Shown here: piece after piece, positions 17,428-26,306 of the stretch
Numbering within the stretch: position 1 is the first letter of the stretch
Layout: the number at the start of each line of letters is the position of its first letter
Assembly: GCA_964410105.1 (NCBI GenBank)
Contig: CAYPFY010000019.1
Coordinates: 1 to 64,000 of the forward strand
Direction of reading: 5' to 3'
From: CAYPFY01 sp964410105
Lineage (GTDB): Bacteria > Bacteroidota > Ignavibacteria > UBA10030 > SZUA-254
Length of the DNA: 64,000 bases
The notes under the pieces: generated by a model
Database searches by the model: none
Told to the model about the DNA's origin: nothing
Seen by the model: the letters and a program-made list of their open reading frames with translations, nothing else
Program-made: the position numbers and the translations under genes

Positions 17428-18192
17428 TTGCGACAATCGTACTTTGCCGACAGAGATTTTAGAAAGATCAGGCGGAATGCCATCATCGTCAGCTTCCTGC
17501 TGCATTCCCTCATTCTGATCGGCATTTATTATCATATGGTCCAGGAAGCAAAACTCGCCGCCGCCGAAGAGATGAAGTTCGGCTCCAGCGGCGGAGGGGG
17601 AGGGGAAGGCCAGGAAGACGACGTTATTCAGTTCGGTCCCCAGGGTTCCACCCAGAACGGCAAGTCGGCCATCTCCGCCCCGGAGTTTACTCTGCTCGAC
17701 ATTCATGTTTATAACGATATCGAACATGCTATACCGGTCCCGAAGAAAGAAGAACCGAAGCCTCTGACCGCCAAGAAGCATAAGAAGCAGCCGACGATTC
17801 TTGCGGACAACCTCCCCACGCGCTGGATCCGCCGCGGCACAGGCCCCGGCTCAGGCGGCGGAGCCGGCGGCGGCTCGGGCGGCGGGATCGGCCCCGGCCA
17901 GGGGTTCTCCATCGACTGGGGCGGAAGCGGCGGACGCCGCCTTCTGAGCGGCCGGATCCCCCGCTATCCCGAGGATAAGACTGATAAGCAAATGGCCGTG
18001 ACGCTCCAGTTCGCCGTGCTCCCCGACGGCTCGGTCGGCTCCGTCGTCCCGGTCCGGAAGACAGATGAATATCTCGAAGGTGCCGCCCTCACGGCTCTCC
18101 GGACCTGGCGGTTTGATCCCTTGCCTCCTGAGATTGCACAGAAATCTCAGAACGGGAAGGTGACGTTTAACTTTAAACTCAAAGTCGAATAA
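17428..18192 (+). CDS. TonB-family energy transducer
   Basis: This 254-residue protein has the three-part TonB layout. One membrane segment lies near residues 18-38 (IVSFLLHSLILIGIYY). A long linker follows with a lysine/proline part (VPKKEEPKPLTAKKHKK) and glycine-rich runs near residues 50-60 and 139-170. The carboxy-terminal TonB domain (RIPRYPEDKTDKQMAVTLQF to the end) contains VLPDGSVGSVVPV and ALRTWRFDPLP. TonB proteins pass proton-motive energy from ExbBD to outer-membrane receptors. No exbB/exbD is nearby. The start is TTG at 17428, 21 bases after arginase; no upstream in-frame alternative was found. It opens an envelope block with the OmpA, TPR and barrel genes downstream. Confidence 0.85.
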   Translation: MRQSYFADRDFRKIRRNAIIVSFLLHSLILIGIYYHMVQEAKLAAAEEMKFGSSGGGGGEGQEDDVIQFGPQGSTQNGKSAISAPEFTLLDIHVYNDIEHAIPVPKKEEPKPLTAKKHKKQPTILADNLPTRWIRRGTGPGSGGGAGGGSGGGIGPGQGFSIDWGGSGGRRLLSGRIPRYPEDKTDKQMAVTLQFAVLPDGSVGSVVPVRKTDEYLEGAALTALRTWRFDPLPPEIAQKSQNGKVTFNFKLKVE

Positions 18193-18216
18193 TTCCGGAA
18201 AGGTTCAACCTCGCTT

Positions 18217-20058
18217 ATGAATAGACTAAAATTCCTTGCCTTGCTGGTCAGTTTTACGTCCGTAATGTACTCACAATCGCCGGAGCCCGCATGGTGGTAC
18301 GGTATCGCCGCCGGGCCAAATTTTAATTTCTACAGCTCTACCGTTCAAAGGCTGAATTCAGCGATCGTTACGCCCGCGCCCTTCAAGAAAGGCTCCGGGT
18401 CTGGCGTCGCTATTTCTCCGTTGATGGAATACCGCCCCAACTCTACGTGGGGCCTCATGCTCTCTCTCGGCTATGACGGCCGCAGCGGCTCTTTCGATGA
18501 CGCCGCGGGCGTTCAGCTTTCGACTTCGATGAATTATTTTACGCTCGAACCGAGCCTCCGCTGGTCCCCGTTCGATTTCGGGCTCTATTTTTACGTCGGC
18601 CCGAATATCGGGTTCAATGTCGCAAAGACGTTTTCCTACACAGACTCGACCGGGGCGAAGGCGGACGGCGAGTGGAGCGGCGTCCGCGGGGCGGTTCTCG
18701 GCGGGCAGCTCGGCGCAGGCTACGAATTTCCGCTCACTCCCCGGGGGTCCGATGTGCAGGTTCACCTCGCCCCCTTCGTGGCATCGTATTTCGGGCAGGG
18801 CCCCCGCTCCGAAGAGTCCTGGGCGCTCGCCTCTGTCCGAGCCGGCGTGGCCCTGAAGTTCGGCGGCCTGAAGTTCGGGATAAGCTCTCCCTCGTACGGT
18901 GAAGCGGAATTTTCCGCCCGCGCCCCCAGGATTATCCCGAACGCACGGACAGTAAAAGAGACTTTTCCTATAAGGAATTATGTGTTCTTCGACGAGGGGT
19001 CTAATGCTATCCCGGCCCGCTACGTGACCCTGACGAAAGAACAGGCGGACGCTTTCAAAGAAGAACAGTTGCTTCATCCCGAACCAAAGGATCTCACCGG
19101 ACGCTCACGAAGGCAGTTGATTACCTATCATAACATTTTGAATATTATGGGCGACCGGCTCCGGCGTAATTCGCATGCCTCGGTGACCCTGCTCGGCTCT
19201 TCCGACGGTGGCGGCGTCGCTATCGCCGAGGCGGTGAAGCAGTATCTGACACAAAGCTTCGGGATCGAACCGTCGCGAATTTCAACCCGGGGTGCCGATA
19301 AGCCCCCCATCCCCTCGGCCCAGCCCGGAGGCACCCGGGAGCTTGAACTGGTGAAACCGGAAGACCGCCGCGTGGATATCACGAGCTCCGATCTTCAGCT
19401 TCTCGAGCCGGTGCAGATCGTGTCGCTTGAGGAAGACCCGCTCGAGAGCGATGTGCTTATAAATGTTCCGAACGCCCAGCAGTCTATGAACTCCTGGTCG
19501 ATCGTTGCAACGGACGAGAAGGGTGCAACAAAGCGGTTCGGGCCGTTTTCTTCCGACCAGGAAAGGATCCCCGGCAGAGCCATCCTCGGGGACGATCATC
19601 AGGGCACCTATACCCTGACGCTCGAAGGGCAATCGAAGGACGGAGGTACGGTGAAGAAGGACCAGTCGATTCGCCTTGTGAAATCGGATGAGCCTGAGGA
19701 AGCGCCCGGTTACCGGTTCAGCATTTTGTTCGAGTTCGATCAGTCCAAGACCGTCGCGACCTATGAACGGTTTCTCACCGGAACCGTCGCGCCTCTGATC
19801 GCCGACGGCAATTCGGTGATCATTCACGGCCACACGGATATCGTCGGAGAAGAGAGCCATAACCTGAAGCTGTCGCGCGACCGCTCCCAGGAGACGATGG
19901 CCCTTCTCGAAAAAACCTTGGCCAGCGCCGGCAAACGCCGGGTAAAATTCGATACGTACGGGTTCGGCGAGGATGTGAGACGGGCTCCGTTCGATAACCG
20001 CCTCCCCGAAGAGCGCTTCTACAACCGTACGGTGATTATTGATATCGTGCCGGAGTAA
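18217..20058 (+). CDS. Outer-membrane protein with two OmpA-like domains
   Basis: This 613-residue exported protein has a signal peptide (residues 1-19, ending MYSQ), a beta-barrel-like region with paired aromatic strands to about residue 235, and two OmpA-like periplasmic domains. The first spans about 245-390 (RNYVFFDEGSNAIP, then LLGSSDGGG and EDRRVDI). The second is about 500-612 (FSILFEFDQSKTVATYERFL, VIIHGHTDIVGEESHNLKLS, FYNRTVIIDI). OmpA domains bind peptidoglycan; the second keeps the usual HTD and NL.LS..R residues, the first is more divergent. A beta-sandwich-like stretch separates them (WSIVATDEKGATKRFGPF). It lies between tonB and the large TPR gene. The single-domain OmpA/Pal form is the common one, so the duplication is unusual. 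Confidence 0.85.
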   Translation: MNRLKFLALLVSFTSVMYSQSPEPAWWYGIAAGPNFNFYSSTVQRLNSAIVTPAPFKKGSGSGVAISPLMEYRPNSTWGLMLSLGYDGRSGSFDDAAGVQLSTSMNYFTLEPSLRWSPFDFGLYFYVGPNIGFNVAKTFSYTDSTGAKADGEWSGVRGAVLGGQLGAGYEFPLTPRGSDVQVHLAPFVASYFGQGPRSEESWALASVRAGVALKFGGLKFGISSPSYGEAEFSARAPRIIPNARTVKETFPIRNYVFFDEGSNAIPARYVTLTKEQADAFKEEQLLHPEPKDLTGRSRRQLITYHNILNIMGDRLRRNSHASVTLLGSSDGGGVAIAEAVKQYLTQSFGIEPSRISTRGADKPPIPSAQPGGTRELELVKPEDRRVDITSSDLQLLEPVQIVSLEEDPLESDVLINVPNAQQSMNSWSIVATDEKGATKRFGPFSSDQERIPGRAILGDDHQGTYTLTLEGQSKDGGTVKKDQSIRLVKSDEPEEAPGYRFSILFEFDQSKTVATYERFLTGTVAPLIADGNSVIIHGHTDIVGEESHNLKLSRDRSQETMALLEKTLASAGKRRVKFDTYGFGEDVRRAPFDNRLPEERFYNRTVIIDIVPE

Positions 20059-20065
20059 CTTCTCC

Positions 20066-23056
20066 TTGCGGAACCGGCTCTTGATTACGGGGGCGATGCT
20101 CGTCGCCCTCTCTATATCCGTTTTCTCCCAAACCCCGGCCGTCCATCAGTCCCTCCAGCCCGACTATCTCGGGACCGCCGAAGAGTGGATCGAAACGGGA
20201 GGTTATCACGCCGCCCGCCAGGAGCTTGAGAAGATCAGGCTCGCCACGAGCTCCGAGCAGAGAGATGCCCTTTTTATTCTGATGAAGAGCGCGTTCGAGG
20301 ATCAGGAGTATGAGGAGGCGTTCCAGTGGGCTTCCCAGATTTTGAGGGAATTCCCGAACGACGGCCGCCGCGTCGATGCTCTCTTTATTCAGGGGGTGAG
20401 CGCTTTCCAGACTTCGCGTCTCGATGTCGCCTCCTCCTCGCTCGATAGGTTTATTGCAGAATTTCCGAATCACCCGAAACGTGGGGTGGCGTATTTCTGG
20501 CGTGCCATGGGAAAGCTGGACCACGGCGACTGGGAATCCGCAGAAAACGATCTGCGCCATGCCTACGAGGACTCTCCCACGGCTAGCTACCGCGATGTGG
20601 CCCTGCTCGGGTGGGCTCTTTCTCTCGAACGCCGCGGGTCGTATGACGAGGCAATCAAACTGCTCGATAAGTTTTTAACAGAATTTCCGCAGAGCGATCT
20701 CATCCCCCAGGCGAAAGTGCGCCTGGCTTCGCTATCGCTCCGGCGCGGGAATCCAGGAAGAACGCTGAAACTTCTCGATGAGACCGACCCCGTCCCTGTG
20801 ACGCGCCAGGAGTATGCCCTCCTTCGGCCCGAAGCGGATATGCGCCTCGGCCGGTATGAGGATGCTCACCTCGGGTATGAGGAGTTTGCCCAAAAATTTT
20901 CGAGGAGCAGGTTTGCCCGCAAGGCACTGTTCGGATCGGGCTGGGCGCTGGTGAAGAAAGGGGATTACGTCCGGGCCCAGGAGGTTTTTGATTCTCTCGC
21001 CCAGGGCTCCGATACTCTCGCCTTCGCGGCGCTCTATGAAAGCGGCATCCTTGCATTGTTGCAGGACCGCCCCAACGATGCCTCGTGGAGGTTCGACTCG
21101 CTGACCAGCCGGTCTCCCTATGACGCCTATGCTGAGAACGCCTATTTCCAGCTGGGCATGATCAAGTACCGCGAAAAACATTACCGCGACGCGCGGCGTT
21201 ATTTTCAGCTGGCCGCCCGGATGTTCCCCGAAAGTCCCCGGCGCGCTGTTTCCTACCATATGCTCGGGGAGACGAATGTCGCCCTGTCTGATTTTTCCAA
21301 CGCGGAGTATGATTTTAAACAGGCGCGCAAACAGGGGAGTTATGATTTTATTTCGCAGTCGATGTTTCAGGAAGGGGTCTGCCTCTATCACCTGGGAAGG
21401 TTTAAGTCGAGCGCCGAGGTTTTCAGCTCTTTCCTGAAGGAATCTCCACAAGACCGGCATGCCGCCGAGGGGCATGTGTGGCTGGGCGAAGCGCTGTATC
21501 AGGACTACCGGTTCGCCGAGGCGGAGCGGGCTTATACCGAAGCGCTTTCGAAGTTTCCGAATAATCCGAAGAGGACCGATGCCGCCTACGGCATTGCCTG
21601 GACTCTTTTTGAACAGAAGAAATTTGCTCAGGCCGCCACTGCATTCGAAAGATTTTCAAAGGATTATCCGTCGAGCAGTCATTCTCTGGATGCGGCGCTG
21701 CGCCGCGCGGATTGCTATTTCTTCATGGGACAGTACGACCGGTCGTCTGCCATGTATGCCGAGCTCGCCTCCGCCCGCTCAGATAGCCGTACACAGGAAT
21801 ATGCCGCCTTCCAGCTCGCCATGTCCTATATACAGCGCGGAGAATCGGAGAGAGGAATTCAACAGCTGCGGGAATTTTTGCAGAAATTCCCGGGGTCGAT
21901 CTATAACGAGGTGGTGCAGTTTAATATCGGTTGGGAGTATTTTTCCCGGGAAGCTTACCGCACCGCCATCCCGGAATTCCGGACGCTTATTGCTCGATAC
22001 CCCGATTCCCAATTAATGCCCCGAGTGCTTTTTAATATGGGGGACGCCTATTATAATCTCAAACAATACGACAGCGCCCGGACCTTTTATCAGAGCGTGA
22101 TCAAGAATTATCCGCAAAGTCTGCTGGTGAGCGATGCGCTGAACGGCCTGCAGTTCACCTATCAGGCGGAAGGGAAGCCGTCCGGAGCCCTCGCCGAGAT
22201 CGATACGCTTCTGAAATCAAAAGCTGTTCAGGCCCCGACAGAGGAACTCCTTGCACGGAAAGGGGATATTCTGTTCGGTCAGGGGGATTTTGCGGGCGCG
22301 ATCGCCGAATATCAAAGGGTAATTTCGTCAAAACCTCAGCCGGCGGTCGAATCGAAGGCGCTCTACCAGCTCGGCCGCACGTATGAGCTGCAGAATAACC
22401 AGGACCGGGCTGTGTCGTACTATAAACAGGTCGTGAACGGCTTCTCCGACGCCGATGTGGCCCCGCAGGCCACGCTCGCCCTCGGGATCGCGCAGATCAA
22501 ACAGAAAAAATACCGCGACGCCTCCGCCACTCTTCAGCCCTTCGATGCGAAGTATCCTGATTCGCCTCTCCTTTCTGAGGTCCGGTATTATCTCGGTGTT
22601 GCGTTCGCAAATGGCGGGGAAAAGTCCAAGGCTGTGTCTCAATTTCAGTTCATCATCGGCCACTATCCTACGGATATTTTTGCCGACCGCAGCCGACTCC
22701 AGATCGCCAGGATCCTCCACGACGGGAACGACCACCGGCAGGCGATCGATACTCTGACCTCAGTCGTGAACCGCCGCAGCGACGATGTGTCGGCAGAAGC
22801 CCTGATTATGATCGGGGAAAATTTTCTTGCAATGCGCAAATATCCCGACGCGCTGCAGGCCTATAACGACGTGATCCGCCAGTATACCGACTTTCCCCTG
22901 ATGATCGACCGCGCCCGTATGGGCCTCGGTGAGACCTACGAAAAGCTCCACAACCGGCAGGAGGCCCGCGCCGCCTACCAGGAAATCGTCAAGTCGGGGA
23001 CCGATCCTCTCACGAAAAAAGACGCCCAGGATAAATTGAAGAAACTCCGCAAATGA
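20066..23056 (+). CDS. Large exported TPR-repeat protein
   Basis: This is a 996-residue protein with a signal peptide (hydrophobic MLVALSISVFSQ) and then almost nothing but tetratricopeptide repeats. Units such as RGVAYFWRAMGKLDHGDWESA, ENAYFQLGMIKYREKHYRDA and LFNMGDAYYNLKQYDSARTFY recur every 34-38 residues with the FP..P loop typical of outer-membrane TPR proteins like BamD and YbgF. It probably works as a periplasmic scaffold. The TTG start at 20066 follows the OmpA stop by seven bases and gives a well-formed signal peptide; a TTG at 20039 would overlap the OmpA gene. Its stop overlaps the next start as ATGA (23053-23056). No enzyme domain is seen. Confidence 0.85.
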   Translation: MRNRLLITGAMLVALSISVFSQTPAVHQSLQPDYLGTAEEWIETGGYHAARQELEKIRLATSSEQRDALFILMKSAFEDQEYEEAFQWASQILREFPNDGRRVDALFIQGVSAFQTSRLDVASSSLDRFIAEFPNHPKRGVAYFWRAMGKLDHGDWESAENDLRHAYEDSPTASYRDVALLGWALSLERRGSYDEAIKLLDKFLTEFPQSDLIPQAKVRLASLSLRRGNPGRTLKLLDETDPVPVTRQEYALLRPEADMRLGRYEDAHLGYEEFAQKFSRSRFARKALFGSGWALVKKGDYVRAQEVFDSLAQGSDTLAFAALYESGILALLQDRPNDASWRFDSLTSRSPYDAYAENAYFQLGMIKYREKHYRDARRYFQLAARMFPESPRRAVSYHMLGETNVALSDFSNAEYDFKQARKQGSYDFISQSMFQEGVCLYHLGRFKSSAEVFSSFLKESPQDRHAAEGHVWLGEALYQDYRFAEAERAYTEALSKFPNNPKRTDAAYGIAWTLFEQKKFAQAATAFERFSKDYPSSSHSLDAALRRADCYFFMGQYDRSSAMYAELASARSDSRTQEYAAFQLAMSYIQRGESERGIQQLREFLQKFPGSIYNEVVQFNIGWEYFSREAYRTAIPEFRTLIARYPDSQLMPRVLFNMGDAYYNLKQYDSARTFYQSVIKNYPQSLLVSDALNGLQFTYQAEGKPSGALAEIDTLLKSKAVQAPTEELLARKGDILFGQGDFAGAIAEYQRVISSKPQPAVESKALYQLGRTYELQNNQDRAVSYYKQVVNGFSDADVAPQATLALGIAQIKQKKYRDASATLQPFDAKYPDSPLLSEVRYYLGVAFANGGEKSKAVSQFQFIIGHYPTDIFADRSRLQIARILHDGNDHRQAIDTLTSVVNRRSDDVSAEALIMIGENFLAMRKYPDALQAYNDVIRQYTDFPLMIDRARMGLGETYEKLHNRQEARAAYQEIVKSGTDPLTKKDAQDKLKKLRK

Positions 23057-24654
23057 AGTTTTTACTCTCATTACTGATAGCATTGCCCTGCCTTGCCCAA
23101 CAGGAGGTTCCGCGTGATACCTCCGCCATGCCGCGACTTGAGATTCCCGAAATCACGATTGTCGGGAAAAAACCCATAACCCTTCCTTTCGCACGGAAGG
23201 GAGAGATTTTCGACGTCTCGGTGTATGAGGCCCCTACCTCCGACTCCTCACTGCTCGAAGACCGGCCCGCCATCGCTCTCCCCATCGGCGCTCTTCCCCG
23301 GTATGATGAGCCTCTCGTACCCTGGCACATCTCCGCTGAAGGCTTTGTGGGGAATTTCACGTCCGGAGGCGCCCGGGGCCTGATAGACTATAATGGCCCG
23401 GGGTGGGGTGTATACGGCGACGGGGGATTCACGACGACTCAGGGACATGTCGAAAATTCCTCGGGGCGTTCGATCTACGGCGAGGGAAATGTCCATACGC
23501 TCCTCGGCGTGACTGATAATCCCTTGAAAATCTCAGGCAGCTTGCGGCTTTCCCATGAATCGTACGGGATGTTCGGCCTTACCGATACGACGACAAACCG
23601 CAGGAGGAATAATGTAAAACTCGGCGGTGAACTCTCCACCGTGAGTAATCAGTGGAATGCGCTCGACCTCCGTTTTGGGGCGAATATCTGGTCGCTCTCG
23701 GATTCACGCTCCGGCTCCGATGTTGAAGCCTCCTCGGTCTCCCCGGAAGTGGAAGCTTCCTATTGGACGAGCGCCGGCTCGGTGAAGTTCGAGACAGGGC
23801 TGTATTATATCAGCTCGTCGCTCGATTATAAAAGCTCCGTTCAATCGCCGTCCCTGGTAAAAGTCTCGGCCGGGGCCCGCTGGCAGGCGGATGAGTTCCA
23901 ACTGCGCGCCGGGGCAAAATACGACGGCGGCACGGGCAGCAACGGCGAGAGCCGCTCGATTATCGCTCCCTACGGGGAAGCGGAGTGGGACATTGACCGC
24001 GACCGGCGGATCAATTTCTGGATTTCGCCTGAAATGTCGCTCGAAACTTTTTCTGACTATACGACCCGCAATCCCTATCTTATAAGCGAGATCGCGATCC
24101 AGCCGGAAAGGAAGCCTGTGAATTTTGGCGGAACTTTCTGGTATAATAACGGCCCGGTGTCGCTCGAAGTCCATGGCTCGTTCGCCAAGACGACGAATAC
24201 GGGGGTTTTTATCGCCGACACCGGGAGGATTTCCGTAAAATATGTGGATGCGTCGAAAGCCTCCGTGAGGGCAAATGCAACCCTGCGCCTGGAATCGGGA
24301 ATAATTCTGTCGCTGTTCGGTCACCTCCAGCCCGCATACGAGGACGGCACGACGACACAGCTCCCGATGGTCCCCCTGGCTCAGCTGGGGGCCCGAGGCG
24401 AGCTGTCGTTCAATACGCCGTTTACCGCATGGTCATCGGTCGAGTACTGGAGCAAACAGAATATCGACCTCGCCGGCACCCGGACGATCGGCGATCATCT
24501 GATTCTCTCCGGAGGCGCATCCACTCATATCATCCCCAAGGTGGTGATCTCTGCCGAGCTGACTAATCTGCTCAATACGTCCTACGACTGGTGGGATGCC
24601 TTCCCCGCTCCCGGAACCCGCTTCGTTGTCAAAGCAAAGGTGAATTTGCAGTGA
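23053..24654 (+). CDS. Outer-membrane beta-barrel protein, TonB-receptor-like
   Basis: This 533-residue protein starts with a short signal peptide (MKFLLSLLIALPCLAQ). Near the mature amino end, LEIPEITIVGKKP resembles a TonB-box-like segment, but no plug domain follows. The rest is a series of amphipathic strands with W/Y-rich turns, and the end (VVISAELTNLLNTSYDWWDAFPAPGTRFVVKAKVNLQ) is like the last strands of a TonB-dependent receptor. It may be a plugless relative that works with the TPR, OmpA and TonB products encoded just upstream. The start overlaps the TPR gene by four bases, and its stop overlaps panC as GTGA. I do not recognise a named family. Confidence 0.75.
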   Translation: MKFLLSLLIALPCLAQQEVPRDTSAMPRLEIPEITIVGKKPITLPFARKGEIFDVSVYEAPTSDSSLLEDRPAIALPIGALPRYDEPLVPWHISAEGFVGNFTSGGARGLIDYNGPGWGVYGDGGFTTTQGHVENSSGRSIYGEGNVHTLLGVTDNPLKISGSLRLSHESYGMFGLTDTTTNRRRNNVKLGGELSTVSNQWNALDLRFGANIWSLSDSRSGSDVEASSVSPEVEASYWTSAGSVKFETGLYYISSSLDYKSSVQSPSLVKVSAGARWQADEFQLRAGAKYDGGTGSNGESRSIIAPYGEAEWDIDRDRRINFWISPEMSLETFSDYTTRNPYLISEIAIQPERKPVNFGGTFWYNNGPVSLEVHGSFAKTTNTGVFIADTGRISVKYVDASKASVRANATLRLESGIILSLFGHLQPAYEDGTTTQLPMVPLAQLGARGELSFNTPFTAWSSVEYWSKQNIDLAGTRTIGDHLILSGGASTHIIPKVVISAELTNLLNTSYDWWDAFPAPGTRFVVKAKVNLQ

Positions 24655-25502
24655 AGGTCGTCGCCTCCGTGCGCGACATGCAGGAAATCTCACAGAAAAT
24701 CCGGAGCGAGGGAAAAAAGATCGCTCTCGTCCCGACGATGGGTTTTCTGCACGACGGACACCTGAGTCTGATAGGGATCGCACGGAAGAACGCCGATGTC
24801 ACCGTGACGTCGATCTTCGTGAACCCGGCCCAGTTCGGAGAAAATGAGGATTTTCAAAAATATCCCCGTGATCTTGAGCGCGACAAACGGCTATCGGAAT
24901 CGGCCGGCTGCGATTTTCTGTTTACCCCCTCTTCCGACGAGGTTTATCCCGGTAATTTCGTGACTTTTGTTTCCGTCGAAGAGCTTACGTCAGTCCTGGA
25001 AGGGGCTTCCCGGCCGACTCACTTTCGCGGGGTGACGACGGTGGTGGCGAAATTATTCAACATCGTTAAACCGCACATGGCCGTTTTCGGTCAAAAAGAT
25101 GCACAGCAGGTCGCGGTCGTAAAACGAATGGCACGGGATTTGAACTTGGATATTGACATTCTGGTCGGGCCCATCGTCCGCGAAAAAGACGGACTTGCAA
25201 TGAGTTCCAGAAACGTGTATCTTTCCCCTGCAGAACGCGCCGAAAGCATCGTGCTGTCCCGATCGCTTCAGCGGGCTAGAGAACTCATCGAGGGGGGCGA
25301 ACGGCAGTCATCTGCCATAAAATCTGAAATGACGAAGCTGATCTCAGCGAAACCATCCGCACGCATTGACTATATCTCCGTCGCCGACTCCTCGTCCCTC
25401 CAGGAGATCGACAATCTCAAGCCGGGTTCCGAAGTTTTGATCTCTCTCGCCGTCCGGTTTGGCTCAACCCGCCTCATCGATAATTTTTTGCTGAAAATAT
25501 AA
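24651..25502 (+). CDS. panC: Pantothenate synthetase
   Basis: This 283-residue enzyme joins pantoate and beta-alanine using ATP, the last step of vitamin B5 synthesis. The motif PTMGFLHDGHLSLI carries the HIGH-type nucleotide-binding site, FVNPAQFGENEDFQKYPR is the pantoate region, and VFGQKDAQQ and AMSSRNVYLSP (the KMSKS equivalent) follow. All are conserved in PanC. The GTG start at 24651 overlaps the barrel gene stop as GTGA; longer frames reach into that gene. panB and panD are not in the window. Four bases separate it from the next gene. Confidence 0.96.
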   Translation: MKVVASVRDMQEISQKIRSEGKKIALVPTMGFLHDGHLSLIGIARKNADVTVTSIFVNPAQFGENEDFQKYPRDLERDKRLSESAGCDFLFTPSSDEVYPGNFVTFVSVEELTSVLEGASRPTHFRGVTTVVAKLFNIVKPHMAVFGQKDAQQVAVVKRMARDLNLDIDILVGPIVREKDGLAMSSRNVYLSPAERAESIVLSRSLQRARELIEGGERQSSAIKSEMTKLISAKPSARIDYISVADSSSLQEIDNLKPGSEVLISLAVRFGSTRLIDNFLLKI

Positions 25503-25505
25503 CCC

Positions 25506-26270
25506 ATGCCGGATCAGAAGCCCAGGCTTGCTGTCATTATTCTTGCCGCCGGCAAAGGGACCCGCATGAATAATCCCGACGTCGCCAAGGTGATGTATGC
25601 GGTGAACGATAAGCCGATGGTCGAGTATGTCGTCGACCTCGCCTCCTCGCTGCAGGCGTCCCGGACTCTGGTCGTCGTCGGCTGGCAGAAGGATTCTGTT
25701 ATAGAGCATCTGTCAAAGAAGATGCCCAATGTGGAGTTTGTTGAACAAACTCAACAGCTCGGGACCGGCCACGCCGTCCTTAGCACGTCCGACCGGGTGA
25801 AGGATTTTGAGGGGGATGTGCTGGTGCTCTCCGGAGATGTCCCACTTCTCACCGAGAAAACGGCCCGGGCCCTCATCGGCTACCACCGCACCTCAGGCGC
25901 CGTGGCGACGATTCTGACTGCCGATGTCTCCGATCCTTCGGGCTACGGCCGCATCGTCCGTAACGACGACGGAAGCGTTAAGAAGATTGTCGAGCATAAG
26001 GATGCCTCTAAAAAAGAGCTTTCCATCAGGGAAATCAATTCCGGGATTTATTTGTTCGATAAGATGAAGCTCTTTGAATCGCTCGTCCACCTGAGCCCGG
26101 ATAATGCCCAGGGGGAGTATTATCTGACGGATGTTTTTGAGATTTTCTGGAAGAATCAATGGCGGGTGTCTGCCGTGAAAGCGATTGACTCGGTTGAGGT
26201 TATGGGTATCAATGATCTCGACCAGCTGGAAACCGCACGGCAAATGATGACGGCGAGAACACCCGGTTGA
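25506..26270 (+). CDS. GlmU-like UDP-GlcNAc pyrophosphorylase domain, no acetyltransferase
   Basis: This 254-residue nucleotidyltransferase matches only the amino-terminal half of GlmU. It has the sugar-nucleotide signature LAAGKGTRM (13-21), K28 in the KVMYAV segment, EQTQQLGTGHAVL, LSGDVPLL and GYGRIVRNDDGSV, and NSGIYLFD, all of the GlmU uridylyltransferase domain. The left-handed beta-helix acetyltransferase half is absent and the stop codon is clean, so this is a genuine short form, not a truncation in the window. It most likely makes UDP-GlcNAc from GlcNAc-1-phosphate, with a separate acetyltransferase elsewhere. The strong promoter of the next gene overlaps its last codons. Confidence 0.85.
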   Translation: MPDQKPRLAVIILAAGKGTRMNNPDVAKVMYAVNDKPMVEYVVDLASSLQASRTLVVVGWQKDSVIEHLSKKMPNVEFVEQTQQLGTGHAVLSTSDRVKDFEGDVLVLSGDVPLLTEKTARALIGYHRTSGAVATILTADVSDPSGYGRIVRNDDGSVKKIVEHKDASKKELSIREINSGIYLFDKMKLFESLVHLSPDNAQGEYYLTDVFEIFWKNQWRVSAVKAIDSVEVMGINDLDQLETARQMMTARTPG

Positions 26271-26295
26271 CTATTTATGGCTTTTTGTTTATAGT
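26267..26295 (+). promoter_or_regulatory. Strong sigma70-like promoter of the 26307 gene
   Basis: TTGACT (26267-26272) and TATAGT (26290-26295) have a 17-base spacer. The -35 box overlaps the stop codon of the preceding gene. The start of transcription would lie close to 26302, a few bases before the ATG at 26307, so the message would be nearly leaderless. Confidence 0.55.
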
Positions 26296-26306
26296 AGGAT
26301 GAGGAT

